In this document: positions 20,076 through 29,120 of the stretch, piece by piece | How positions within the stretch are numbered: position 1 is the first letter of the stretch | Layout: each line of letters starts with the position of its first letter | NCBI RefSeq assembly: GCF_900114445.1 | Contig: NZ_FOTB01000001.1 | Coordinates: 430,937-494,936 of the forward strand | Source of the DNA: Salinicoccus halodurans | Lineage (GTDB): Bacteria > Bacillota > Bacilli > Staphylococcales > Salinicoccaceae | Length of the DNA: 64,000 nt | Reading direction: 5' to 3' | Program-made: the position numbers and the translations under genes | The notes under the pieces: model-generated | What the model was told of the DNA's origin: nothing | Databases searched by the model: none | The model's input: only the letters and a program-made list of their open reading frames with translations

Positions 20076-20850
20076 GAAATATGAGACTTTTGCCGATCGT
20101 TCCAATCCGATCACCAAGATATTCATGGCGGTCATCCTTTTCATCACAGTCGTTTTCATCCATAATCCAAACTATCTGTTTCATCTTTCCATCATCATGA
20201 TGCTTGCGATGATTGTTTTATCCGGGGTGAAATTCAGGTATTTGGCGGCATTGCTTTGTTTCATCCTGCTGATCGGCTTCATTTCGAGCCTTTACATGAT
20301 ATTCTACGGTGAAGGAACGACGACACTGTACAGGCTCGGAATCATCCACATTACGGAGGAAAGTTTCGTGCGCGGCATCCATATCATGATGCGCGGCCTG
20401 GTTCTGTCATTCTTCGGGGCAACCGTCATCTTTACAACCCGGATTACAGATGTATTCTACAGCCTGATGCAGCAGCTGAAACTGAAGCCGAAATATGCCT
20501 ATTCGTTCATGGCTGCGGTGCGGATGGTACCGATCATCGCATCTGAGTATATGGCATTGAGACAGGCCAGGAAAGTCAGAAGGGCACTTATCGATAAAAA
20601 ATATGTGTCGGGCTTGAAAGGGTTCAGGACGGCAGTCATTACGCTGCTCAGCCAGAGCATAAGGCGCGCATACCGGCTTGGAATCGCAATGGAGGCAAAA
20701 GGTTTTGATGATGGTCCGAGGACGTACTACCATAAAACTTCATTTTCACTGTCGGATGTCTTCCTCATCCTCTTGACTGCCGCATGCATTTATACAGCCA
20801 TCCAGCTCGGCCAGACAGCCGCACCATTTGCGAGCACGGATGCAAGATAG
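20059..20850 (+). CDS. ykoC: ECF transporter T component YkoC
   Basis: This is the energy-coupling transmembrane component (CbiQ/EcfT family), 263 residues with about five helices. The cytoplasmic coupling motif is seen as ALRQARKVRRA (about 173-183). It has a strong AAGGAGGG nine bases before ATG 20059 inside the end of ykoD. It closes the TPP-regulated operon. Confidence 0.88.
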   Translation: MFGSIKKYETFADRSNPITKIFMAVILFITVVFIHNPNYLFHLSIIMMLAMIVLSGVKFRYLAALLCFILLIGFISSLYMIFYGEGTTTLYRLGIIHITEESFVRGIHIMMRGLVLSFFGATVIFTTRITDVFYSLMQQLKLKPKYAYSFMAAVRMVPIIASEYMALRQARKVRRALIDKKYVSGLKGFRTAVITLLSQSIRRAYRLGIAMEAKGFDDGPRTYYHKTSFSLSDVFLILLTAACIYTAIQLGQTAAPFASTDAR

Positions 20851-20869
20851 TCATTTTGGTCAAATGGCT

Positions 20870-20898
20870 TTGAAATATGTCTGGAAAACAGATATACT
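20870..20898 (+). promoter_or_regulatory. Promoter of ricA
   Basis: TTGAAA (20870-20875) and TATACT (20893-20898) are exactly 17 bases apart. The start of ricA is about 90 bases further on, so the leader is fairly long. Confidence 0.65.
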
Positions 20899-20991
20899 TA
20901 TAGGAGATTTTATAAATTCTATAAATGCACGTGCCCGTGTTTCATATATAAAACACTGAACGCTGTAATATGATATAAAGGTGGAAGCAGG

Positions 20992-21414
20992 ATGTATAGC
21001 AAAGATGAAATCGTAAATGAGGCAAAACAGCTCGGGAAGATGATGGGGGAGACTGAACAGGTCGAATTCTTCAAAAAAGCGGAGGCCAAGATCCACGAGA
21101 ACAAGGATGTCCGTGAAAAGATGGCGAGTCTGAAGAGCCTTCAGAAGCAGGCGGTCAACTTCCAGAACTACGGCAAGGAACGCGCCTACAATCTGACAGA
21201 GGAAAAAATCAAAAAGATCGAAGCGGAACTGGATGAGATGCCAATCGTCAGCCAGTTCAAGGAATCACAGGGACAGGTCAATGAACTGCTGCAGATGGTA
21301 TCCCACGCAATCAGCCAGACTGTGACGAATGACATCATCACGTCAACCGGCGGCGATCTGCTTCAGGGTGAGACAGGTGCGGCGATGAGGAACAGGCCGA
21401 ACCAGGGTAACTAG
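20992..21414 (+). CDS. ricA: RicA (YmcA), RNase Y-associated regulator
   Basis: RicA belongs to the RicA/RicF/RicT complex that steers RNase Y processing of some operon mRNAs and, in Bacillus, affects competence, biofilm and sporulation. The all-helical 140-residue protein matches the family closely in ETEQVEFFKKAEAKI, SLQKQAVNFQNY and QVNELLQMVSHAISQ. It contains no cysteine, although the Bacillus complex carries Fe-S clusters. In Bacillus and Staphylococcus it follows miaB; miaB is absent here. It ends at a strong terminator. Confidence 0.9.
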   Translation: MYSKDEIVNEAKQLGKMMGETEQVEFFKKAEAKIHENKDVREKMASLKSLQKQAVNFQNYGKERAYNLTEEKIKKIEAELDEMPIVSQFKESQGQVNELLQMVSHAISQTVTNDIITSTGGDLLQGETGAAMRNRPNQGN

Positions 21415-21442
21415 AAGAACGTAAAATTGAATAATCAATGGG

Positions 21443-21477
21443 AAACTGTACATCCTCCAGGATGTACAGTTTTTTTC
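21443..21477 (+). terminator. Terminator after ricA, directly before thiW
   Basis: AAACTGTACATCC (21443-21455) and GGATGTACAGTTT (21460-21472) form a perfect 13-bp stem with loop TCCA, followed by T7. It ends only a few bases before the thiW ribosome site, so it may double as an attenuator. Confidence 0.93.
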
Positions 21478-21494
21478 TAAAATGGAGGATATTT

Positions 21495-21992
21495 ATGACA
21501 AGGAAACTGACGCTGACAGCCGTATTCACTGCCTTGAACGTCGTATTAAGCATGTTCATCATCATCCCTCTGGGACCCGTCAGAGCGGCACCCATGCAGC
21601 ATCTGATAAATGTCATGAGTGTTGTGTTTACCGGCCCCTGGGGTATTGTGCAGGCCTTTTTGTCCTCAACCATACGGATTCTGCTCGGTACAGGTTCACC
21701 GTTTGCATATCCGGGCAGCATGATCGGGGCGCTTCTGGCATGGCTTCTCTACAGGAAATTCAAAAAACTTTCGATGGGGGCGATCGGGGAGGTCATAGGT
21801 ACCGGAGTGTTCGGATCCATCGCAACACTGCCGCTCATCATGGTTCTGGGTCTCGACGCCGGATTTTTTTATGTGCTTGCACCGGCCTTTATCGCAAGCT
21901 CCCTGATCGGCGCTCTGGTATCATGGGTGATGCTGAGGCAATTAGAGCGAAAAGGTGTTCTCGACCGCTTCAACAATCAAAGGCGGCCGTGA
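21495..21992 (+). CDS. thiW: ThiW-like ECF transporter S component (thiazole precursor uptake)
   Basis: The 165-residue membrane protein starts MTRKLTLTAVFTALNVVLS and contains GPVRAAPMQHLINV and GSPFAYPGSMIGA, features I associate with ThiW, the predicted hydroxyethylthiazole-binding S component. GGAGG lies eight bases before ATG 21495. It separates ricA from mutS, which are closer together in relatives. No TPP riboswitch precedes it, unlike many thiW genes; only the terminator hairpin does. It would need a shared EcfA/EcfT module from elsewhere. Confidence 0.8.
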   Translation: MTRKLTLTAVFTALNVVLSMFIIIPLGPVRAAPMQHLINVMSVVFTGPWGIVQAFLSSTIRILLGTGSPFAYPGSMIGALLAWLLYRKFKKLSMGAIGEVIGTGVFGSIATLPLIMVLGLDAGFFYVLAPAFIASSLIGALVSWVMLRQLERKGVLDRFNNQRRP

Positions 21993-22033
21993 TATAATCA
22001 GAGATATACAATTAGAACAATGGAAGTGTTGAT

Positions 22034-24550
22034 ATGCAGAAAGTAACACCGATGATGCAGCAGTATTTAAGTATAAAAGATGAGCATCCTGATGTTTTAT
22101 TATTATACAGACTGGGCGATTTTTATGAACTTTTCTATGATGATGCGATTACAGCAAGTAAAGTTCTTGAAATCACTCTGACTTCAAGAGATAAAAAGAA
22201 AGATCCCATCCCGATGTGCGGTGTGCCCTATCATTCTGCAAAAGGATATATAGAAAGACTGATTGGGCAGGGATATAAGGTGGCCATCTGTGAACAGATG
22301 GAGGATCCGAAACAGGTCAAAGGCATGGTGAAGCGGGAAGTGGTGCGCATCATCACTCCGGGCACATTGATTGATGATTTCGGCATGGATGACGGGAAAA
22401 GCAACTACATCCTCGCCCTTCAGGAGAATAAAGGTATGTACAGCACCGCCTATTCCGATATCTCGACCGGTGAAATCCATGCATTTACGACGGGGGATCT
22501 CACTATACTGAAAAGTGAAATCGACAGGATCCGTCCGAGTGAAATCGTTGTCGAAGAGAGCATCGCCGGAATCTTGGATGAGCTATACCAGGATCCGCCG
22601 TTCAATACACCGTATGCAAGTGATGAAATCCATGCGCTTGACTGCAGTGACGATATTACAGAGGATGAAAAAGGAACGCTGAGCCTGCTTGTATCCTACA
22701 TCCGCGCGGCGAACATGCGTGATCTGAAGCACTTCAGGACAGTGGAGAAGCATAAGATCAAAGAGACGATGCAGCTGAACTATGCTGCGATTTCCAATCT
22801 GGAGCTTTTGGAGAGTCTCCAGACGAAGAAGACGAAAGGGTCGCTGTTCTGGTATTTGAACGAGACCGGCACCCCGATGGGCAAACGCAAACTCAGGAAA
22901 TGGGTGGAACGGCCGCTGCTCAACGAAAGCATGATCAGACTCCGGCAGGAAGCGGTCGGCACACTGCTCGGCCATTTTCTGGAACGCGAGGATATGCGGA
23001 CACTGCTCGACTCGGTCTATGATATCGAACGGCTGGTCGGCAGACTCAGTTTCGGCAACATCGATGCAAAAGATCTGGTACAGCTGAAAGATTCACTGAG
23101 CGTGCTGCCTCAGATGGAATCGCTGCTCCGGGATACCGGAATGCTTGAATCGAACTTGTTCACAGCTTTCGACCCCCTCCGTGATGTACATGCAATCCTT
23201 GAAGGAAGCCTTCATGATTCCCCTCCGAAGACGATACGGGAAGGCGGCATCTTCAAAGACGGCTACAATGAGAAATTGGACGAACTGCGCTATATTTCCA
23301 ACAACGGCCGGACATGGCTGAACGGGTATATCGAAGATGAACGGAAAAGAACGGGCATTAAAAACCTGAAAGTCGGGTTCAATAAAGTATTCGGCTATTA
23401 TATCGAAATTTCCAAGGCAAATGCTGTGAATTTTGATGCAGAGGCCTTTGAGTACAACCGTAAGCAGACACTGGCAAATGCAGAACGTTTCATCACTCCT
23501 GAACTGAAAGAAATGGAATCAAAAATTTTAAGTGCGCAGGATGAAAGTATTATACTGGAGTATAATCTGTTCAACGATCTGAGAAACCGGATCGAGATGT
23601 ATATTGCAAGACTGCAGAATACGGCAGATCTGATCAGTACGTTGGACTGCGTGATCTCATTCGCAACTGTTGCAAATGAATACCGTCTGGTCAGGCCTGA
23701 GTTCACTCAGAATGAACTCAATATCGAAGACGGAAGACACCCGGTGGTCGAGAAGGTCATTGGTGAAAATACGTATGTACCGAACTCGCTTGATATGGAC
23801 GGCTCCACGTTCATCTATCTGATCACCGGGCCGAATATGTCGGGCAAGAGTACTTACATGCGTCAGACGGCAATCATCAGTATACTGGCGCAGATGGGGA
23901 TGTACGTTCCTGCAAAATCTGCGAGGCTGCCGATATTCGACCAGATATTCACACGTATCGGTGCGAGTGACGATCTTGCCAGTGGCAAATCCACATTCAT
24001 GATAGAGATGATGGAAGCGAACGATGCGCTTAAAAATGCCACGAAGGACAGCCTGCTGATCTTTGATGAGATCGGCCGGGGGACATCTACTTATGACGGC
24101 ATGGCCCTGGCTCAGTCGATGCTTGAGTTCATACATGAAAAAATCGGCGCGAAGACTTTATTCTCCACACACTACCATGAAATCACGAGATTGGGGCAGA
24201 CGCTTCCCGGCTTAAAAAATGTACACGTCAAAGCGACGGAATACGATGGTAAATTGGTATTCCTCCATAAAGTGAAACCGGGTGCGGTTGAAAGAAGCTA
24301 CGGCATCCATGTGGCAAGGCTCGCCGAACTTCCGGCAACTGTGACTAAAAGGGCGGACGAACTGCTTCATATGTTTGAGAACGGTACGGAAGCACCATCC
24401 CAGCAGCTGGAGCTGGCGCTTGGTGACAGTGAATCCTATAATGACCATCCGGTGGTGGAGATGCTTAAGGACACCGATGTCAACAACATGACACCGATGG
24501 AGGCACTGATGGCATTGAACGAGATGAAAAACAGATTAAAAGGCGAGTGA
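22034..24550 (+). CDS. mutS: DNA mismatch repair protein MutS
   Basis: MutS recognises mismatches and recruits MutL. The N-terminal mismatch-binding domain has the GDFYELFYDDA motif, with the mismatch-contacting Phe and Glu (about 30-40). The C-terminal ATPase has Walker A GPNMSGKST near residue 600, DEIGRGTST and FSTHYHE. At 838 residues it is slightly short of the common 850-870 but all domains are present. It lies four bases upstream of mutL. Confidence 0.97.
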   Translation: MQKVTPMMQQYLSIKDEHPDVLLLYRLGDFYELFYDDAITASKVLEITLTSRDKKKDPIPMCGVPYHSAKGYIERLIGQGYKVAICEQMEDPKQVKGMVKREVVRIITPGTLIDDFGMDDGKSNYILALQENKGMYSTAYSDISTGEIHAFTTGDLTILKSEIDRIRPSEIVVEESIAGILDELYQDPPFNTPYASDEIHALDCSDDITEDEKGTLSLLVSYIRAANMRDLKHFRTVEKHKIKETMQLNYAAISNLELLESLQTKKTKGSLFWYLNETGTPMGKRKLRKWVERPLLNESMIRLRQEAVGTLLGHFLEREDMRTLLDSVYDIERLVGRLSFGNIDAKDLVQLKDSLSVLPQMESLLRDTGMLESNLFTAFDPLRDVHAILEGSLHDSPPKTIREGGIFKDGYNEKLDELRYISNNGRTWLNGYIEDERKRTGIKNLKVGFNKVFGYYIEISKANAVNFDAEAFEYNRKQTLANAERFITPELKEMESKILSAQDESIILEYNLFNDLRNRIEMYIARLQNTADLISTLDCVISFATVANEYRLVRPEFTQNELNIEDGRHPVVEKVIGENTYVPNSLDMDGSTFIYLITGPNMSGKSTYMRQTAIISILAQMGMYVPAKSARLPIFDQIFTRIGASDDLASGKSTFMIEMMEANDALKNATKDSLLIFDEIGRGTSTYDGMALAQSMLEFIHEKIGAKTLFSTHYHEITRLGQTLPGLKNVHVKATEYDGKLVFLHKVKPGAVERSYGIHVARLAELPATVTKRADELLHMFENGTEAPSQQLELALGDSESYNDHPVVEMLKDTDVNNMTPMEALMALNEMKNRLKGE

Positions 24551-24554
24551 TGAC

Positions 24555-26432
24555 ATGTCTCCGATCAAAGTGCTTGATCCAAAGATACAGAATAAAATAG
24601 CTGCAGGTGAAGTCGTTGAGAGACCGAGTTCCGTCGTCAAAGAGCTGATTGAGAATTCATTGGATGCCAATGCGGACGAGATCGAGGTGTTCATCGAAGA
24701 ATCCGGCATGAAGCTGATCCGGATCGTTGATAACGGGGACGGCATCCATCAGACCGATGCTCCCCTCTTGTTCCAAAGGCACGCAACGAGCAAGATAAAC
24801 GATGATTATGACCTGTTTCAGATCCGGTCGCTCGGCTTCCGCGGTGAGGCGCTGGCAAGTATCGGCGCTGTAGCCAAAGTGAAGGTGGAGACGAAACATA
24901 TTGAGGGGGAAGCGGTCACCATTCATTTTGAAGGGGGGAGTCTGAAGGAGCAGGGCCCGGGCAAAGAACGGCAGGGGACGGATATTTCCATCAGCGAACT
25001 GTTCTATAACACCCCTGCCCGCCTGAAATATGTCAGATCCATGCGGACGGAGAGCGGCAAGATTATCGATATCATCCAGAGAATGGCGCTCGCATACCCG
25101 CACGTGAGCTTCCGGCTGGTGCTCGACCACAGTGAAAGGATTGCCACAAAAGGAAACGGCAATCAAAAAGAAGTCATCAGTGATATTTACGGCCTGAATA
25201 TTGCAAGGCATGCAGTCAGGGTGGAGGCAGAGGATGCCGATTTTAAAATTACGGGCTACGCAATCCGGCCAGAAGTGAACCGCAGCAACAGAAACTATAT
25301 CAACCTTTCTGTAAACCAGCGGCATATCCGGAACTTCAAGTTGTCACAGTCAATCCTCGGCGCCTACCATACGCTGCTTGCGAAAGATAAATATCCAATC
25401 GTCATCATTGATATCGAGATGGATCCTAAAATCGTCGATGTCAATGTTCATCCCTCCAAAATCGAAGTGCGTTTTTCCAAGGAGAGGGAACTGAATGCCC
25501 TGCTCGAGAAGTCAGTGCGTGAAACGCTGCAGGGGGAGATGCTGATTCCGGATGTAACGAAAACCGTCAGGGAACCCAAACCTAAAGCTGAACAATCCTC
25601 ATTGGATTTCACAGTGCGTGAGGAGTATACCGGGACAGTGGAACATCCCCGGTATGCAGAAAGAGAAACACCCGGCAAAAGGCAGCCGGATACATTTGAA
25701 ACGGAACAGAAAGCATCATACAATGCAGTGAAAAAAGAGGCTCAAAAACCAGGTTGGGATCACAGTCCTGTCCGGAAACAAGAAAGTGAAACGCCCGTCC
25801 CGCAGGAAACAGCAGCGGCGGAAACCATGGAAAAAACGATGAAAGAAAAACTTCCGTATCTTGAAATTGTGGGCCAGCTGCACGGCACCTATATCATCCT
25901 TCAAAATGATTCGGGGATGTATATGATGGACCAGCATGCCGCCCAGGAACGGATAAAATATGAATTCTATTATGATCATATCAACGTGCATGCGGACGAC
26001 GGGGTCCCGCTTCTGATCCCATACACGTTTGAATTCCCGTTAGATGATATAATAACAATTGATGAGAAGCTCAAAGATCTGCAGCAGCTTGGATTTGAAA
26101 TTGAAAAAAGCGGGATAAAACAGTATTCGGTGACACGGCATCCGTCGTGGATCGATGAGAAGAACCCGGAGGCGGACATTGAACAGCTGATTCATTTCGT
26201 GGCGGAAAAAGAACATTTCCAAGTGAGTGAATACCGTGAAGAGATGTCGATCATGATGAGCTGCAAGCAGTCGATCAAGGCGAATCATTATCTGGATAAA
26301 AAGCATATGGAGGCGCTTCTTGATGAACTCGGGAAATGTCATTCTCCGTATACATGTCCCCACGGAAGACCGGTCATCATCCACATGACTACCTATGAAA
26401 TAGAACGGATGTTCAACAGAATAATGAAATAG
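24555..26432 (+). CDS. mutL: DNA mismatch repair protein MutL (endonuclease type)
   Basis: This is the GHKL-ATPase partner of MutS. The N-terminus shows KIAAGEVVERP, the NSLDANADE motif and GFRGEAL. After a poorly conserved linker (about 330-425) the C-terminal domain carries the endonuclease motif DQHAAQERIKYE, with SCKQSIKANHYL and CPHGRP. These are the nicking-site motifs expected in species without MutH. Length is 625 residues. In staphylococci a glp operon often follows; here a hydrolase gene follows directly. Confidence 0.97.
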   Translation: MSPIKVLDPKIQNKIAAGEVVERPSSVVKELIENSLDANADEIEVFIEESGMKLIRIVDNGDGIHQTDAPLLFQRHATSKINDDYDLFQIRSLGFRGEALASIGAVAKVKVETKHIEGEAVTIHFEGGSLKEQGPGKERQGTDISISELFYNTPARLKYVRSMRTESGKIIDIIQRMALAYPHVSFRLVLDHSERIATKGNGNQKEVISDIYGLNIARHAVRVEAEDADFKITGYAIRPEVNRSNRNYINLSVNQRHIRNFKLSQSILGAYHTLLAKDKYPIVIIDIEMDPKIVDVNVHPSKIEVRFSKERELNALLEKSVRETLQGEMLIPDVTKTVREPKPKAEQSSLDFTVREEYTGTVEHPRYAERETPGKRQPDTFETEQKASYNAVKKEAQKPGWDHSPVRKQESETPVPQETAAAETMEKTMKEKLPYLEIVGQLHGTYIILQNDSGMYMMDQHAAQERIKYEFYYDHINVHADDGVPLLIPYTFEFPLDDIITIDEKLKDLQQLGFEIEKSGIKQYSVTRHPSWIDEKNPEADIEQLIHFVAEKEHFQVSEYREEMSIMMSCKQSIKANHYLDKKHMEALLDELGKCHSPYTCPHGRPVIIHMTTYEIERMFNRIMK

Positions 26433-26446
26433 GGGGAAGCACAGGC

Positions 26447-27322
26447 ATGAGAATCAGTGAACAATATATCGACAATGAAGACAGGCGTATACGGGTCAAG
26501 GTTTTCATGCCTGAAAACCCTATCTGCGCCATCCAGGTCCTGCATGGCATGGCGGAACATATGGAAAGATACAATGAAATGAACACATGGCTTGCGATGA
26601 ACGACTGCATGGTGGTCATGCATGATCATAGAGGGCATGGCAGGGATGAAAGGAATCTCGGTCATTTCGACAGTTTCGATCTGCTGATCAGCGACGCAAT
26701 CGCAGTTTCGACACTTATCCCGGATACAATGAAAAAATTCATTCTGGGCCACTCCATGGGCTCGATTGCAGCACGCCGTCTTCTGGAATCACCGCTTTAT
26801 GACGGGGGGATCATTGTAGGGACAGGCAGCAAGGGCAGTATGATGGACTCTGTCGCCATATCCGGATTATCTGCCGTTTCCCGGCTCAGTAAAAGACAGA
26901 AGTCACAGACCATCAACAAACTTGCATTTCTGGGCTATGACAATGCTTTCAGTGGGACGGAGGAGAACAGATGGCTCTGCGGGGATCCGAAAGTGGTGGA
27001 TCTTTACAACGCAGATCCCCACTGCGGTTTTCTGATGTCGAACGGCGCGCTGCATGAAATCGTAAAGCAGATAAGGGAAGCCGGGAAACAGAGCAATTTA
27101 AAGTCATTGGCTTCTGATGTGCCGATTCTTCTGATAGGCGGCAAAGAAGATCCTTTTTCGAGTAAAGGCAAAGATATACGGGCCCTCGCCCGGACACTGA
27201 TTCGGTTCACCGATTCTGTGACAGTGCAGCTTTATGACGACAGCAGACATGAAGTACTCTTTGAAAAAAACCGCGAACAGGTATACAACAGATTATTCGA
27301 ATGGGTGATGAGAAATGTCTAA
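26447..27322 (+). CDS. Alpha/beta hydrolase, lysophospholipase/monoglyceride-lipase-like
   Basis: The protein (291 residues) is a serine hydrolase of the S33-like lysophospholipase group. It has the lid-proximal HDHRGHG, the nucleophile elbow GHSMGS near residue 100, the acid in LIGGKEDPFS and the histidine in DDSRHEVLF. It probably cleaves monoacyl lipids in the cytoplasm or at the membrane; the substrate is not shown. A similar gene sits just upstream of miaA in Staphylococcus. It overlaps miaA by 8 bases. Confidence 0.82.
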   Translation: MRISEQYIDNEDRRIRVKVFMPENPICAIQVLHGMAEHMERYNEMNTWLAMNDCMVVMHDHRGHGRDERNLGHFDSFDLLISDAIAVSTLIPDTMKKFILGHSMGSIAARRLLESPLYDGGIIVGTGSKGSMMDSVAISGLSAVSRLSKRQKSQTINKLAFLGYDNAFSGTEENRWLCGDPKVVDLYNADPHCGFLMSNGALHEIVKQIREAGKQSNLKSLASDVPILLIGGKEDPFSSKGKDIRALARTLIRFTDSVTVQLYDDSRHEVLFEKNREQVYNRLFEWVMRNV

Positions 27323-28259
27323 TTCTAAGAAAGTGATGATCCTGGTAGGACCGACAGCCATCGGTAAAACAGCTTTGAGTATTGAAATTGCCAAAAAGTT
27401 CAATCTGGAAATCATCAGCGGTGATTCCATGCAGGTATACAGGGGCATGGATATCGGCACGGGGAAAATCAGCGAAGAGGAAAAGAGCGGCATCACGCAC
27501 CATATGATTGACGTGATCGAGCCGGAATCCTCTTTCTCGGTGCAGGAGTTCCAGAAGCATGTGACCGAAATCATTGATGAAATCCATGAGGACGACCGGA
27601 TTCCATTCATTGTCGGGGGAACAGGACACTACATCCGGGCACTGATCCACGGTTATGAATTTGATGAAGAGGACGATAAAGAAAAACGCGAGCTCACTGA
27701 AATGCTTGGACAGTTGGGGTCGAACGTACTGCATGACAGGCTGAAGAATATAGATCCGAAAGTTGCCGGCGAGATCCATCCCAACAACCGCCAGCGTGTC
27801 ATCCGCATGCTCGTGAAGTTTGAACTGAGTGACAGGATCAGCAACAGAATTGGTCCCGGCTACACAGATGACGTGAAATATGATACATTTATAGTAGGAT
27901 TGACACGTGAACGTAAAAATATACACGCAAATATCGAAGACAGAGTGGATCATATGTTCGAGCAGGGACTCCCTGAAGAGGCGCGTCATCTATTCGAACA
28001 TCACTCGCCGTCAAAAACTGCCTCTGCTGCAATAGGTTATAAGGAGTTTATTCCTTACTTTGAAGGCAGTGCAACGCTCGAGGATGTCAAAAGGCAGATT
28101 AAACAGAATACGAGACAGTATGCCAAACGCCAACTGACATTTTTCAGGAACCAGCTTCCGGTTGAATGGTATGATCTGGACAAGGTGCAGAAGGATATAA
28201 TCATGGAAGATATATATCAATTCCTACATGCAAAGGAGAGAGAGAATCATGGCAAATGA
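27315..28259 (+). CDS. miaA: tRNA dimethylallyltransferase
   Basis: MiaA adds a dimethylallyl group to A37 of tRNAs reading UNN codons. The protein has the P-loop GPTAIGKTALS (about 12-22), the DSMQVYRGMDIGTGK catalytic segment and GGTGHYIRALIHG. At 314 residues it has the usual length. It overlaps both neighbours (8 bases with the hydrolase and 11 with hfq), keeping the conserved miaA-hfq pair. MiaB, which would act on the same base, is not in the window. Confidence 0.96.
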   Translation: MSNSKKVMILVGPTAIGKTALSIEIAKKFNLEIISGDSMQVYRGMDIGTGKISEEEKSGITHHMIDVIEPESSFSVQEFQKHVTEIIDEIHEDDRIPFIVGGTGHYIRALIHGYEFDEEDDKEKRELTEMLGQLGSNVLHDRLKNIDPKVAGEIHPNNRQRVIRMLVKFELSDRISNRIGPGYTDDVKYDTFIVGLTRERKNIHANIEDRVDHMFEQGLPEEARHLFEHHSPSKTASAAIGYKEFIPYFEGSATLEDVKRQIKQNTRQYAKRQLTFFRNQLPVEWYDLDKVQKDIIMEDIYQFLHAKERENHGK

Positions 28260-28443
28260 TAATTTGCAGGACAAGTTTCTCAGCAACTTCAAAGAATCCG
28301 GGGTGGAAGTCACAGTATTTCTGGTTAATGGCTTCCAACTGAGGGGTACGGTTATTGATTTTGACAAGTATGTAATCCAGCTTCATTCCGGCGGGAAAGA
28401 CCACCTGATCTACAAGCATGCGATAAGCACATTCCTGAAGTAA
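28249..28443 (+). CDS. hfq: RNA-binding protein Hfq
   Basis: This is a compact 64-residue Sm-like protein. Sm1 is recognised by LVNGFQLRGTVIDFDKYVI and Sm2 by LIYKHAIST. It lacks the extended C-terminal tail of enterobacterial Hfq. AAAGGAG lies upstream of ATG 28249, inside the end of miaA. A perfect 32-base palindrome with a T-run terminates the operon. Confidence 0.95.
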   Translation: MANDNLQDKFLSNFKESGVEVTVFLVNGFQLRGTVIDFDKYVIQLHSGGKDHLIYKHAISTFLK

Positions 28444-28450
28444 TGAATCA

Positions 28451-28487
28451 AGCATCCTGTCCCAGTACTGGGACAGGATGCTTTTTA
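28451..28487. terminator. Terminator between hfq and gpx
   Basis: Positions 28451-28482 form a perfect 32-base palindrome (arms AGCATCCTGTCCCAGT and complement) followed by T5 on the plus strand. It lies between convergent genes. The minus-side tail is T-poor, so it mainly serves hfq. Confidence 0.93.
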
Positions 28488-28493
28488 CATGTA

Positions 28494-28985
28494 TCAGTCA
28501 AGACCACGCAAGAGATTTTTGACATCTTCCTCAAACGACGAAGGTGCTCTTTGGGGTGCGTATCTATAAGCAATCTTCCCTTCTCTTGAAACGAGGAATT
28601 TCGTATAGTTCCATTTGATGCGATTGATGAGCAGACCGCTTTTGCCCTCGGTCAGGTACTTGTATAGAGGATGTATGGATTTTCCGATGACATCGGTCTT
28701 TTCCATTATCCTGAATGTAACACCGTAATCGGTGTTATAATGTTCTTTGGCCTCGGCAGCGCTCAGCGGTTCCTGATTCATGAAATTATCAGATGGAAAA
28801 GCCAGAATGACGAATCCTTCATCTTTGTATTTCTGATAAAGTGTTTCGAGGTCTGAAAGCTGATTTTTGAATCCGCACTCACTTGCAGTGTTGACGATTA
28901 AAATAACTTTGCCTTTGAAGTCAGACATTCTGACGAGGCGGCCTTCATCATCTTTTGCCTCAAGGTCGTAAAATTGTGTTTTCAT
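28494..28985 (-). CDS. Glutathione-peroxidase-family protein, single-cysteine variant
   Basis: This is a thioredoxin-fold peroxidase of the GPx family (BsaA/Gpx in Bacillales), probably reducing peroxides. The peroxidatic site NTASECGF holds Cys37, and the WNYTKFLV segment keeps the Trp and Asn of the active site. Two features are odd. The usual FPCNQFGxQEP is FPSDNFMNQEP, losing the Cys and the first Gln. The region that normally holds the resolving Cys reads EHYNTDYG. Cys37 is the only cysteine from ATG 28985 onward. The start at 28985 gives 163 residues, as usual; further upstream codons lack a ribosome site. It lies between hfq and hflX, the staphylococcal position. Confidence 0.85.
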   Translation of the reverse strand: MKTQFYDLEAKDDEGRLVRMSDFKGKVILIVNTASECGFKNQLSDLETLYQKYKDEGFVILAFPSDNFMNQEPLSAAEAKEHYNTDYGVTFRIMEKTDVIGKSIHPLYKYLTEGKSGLLINRIKWNYTKFLVSREGKIAYRYAPQRAPSSFEEDVKNLLRGLD

Positions 28986-29120
28986 CCTACACGGCCCCTT
29001 TCTGTTCATGGGCATATATACATTAGTTATTTACACATCTCTGCAAATACTTAAACATAATATTTTGAGAAATGATAAACAGGGTAATCAATATATAAAT
29101 ATACAAACGGAGGTGCTGTT

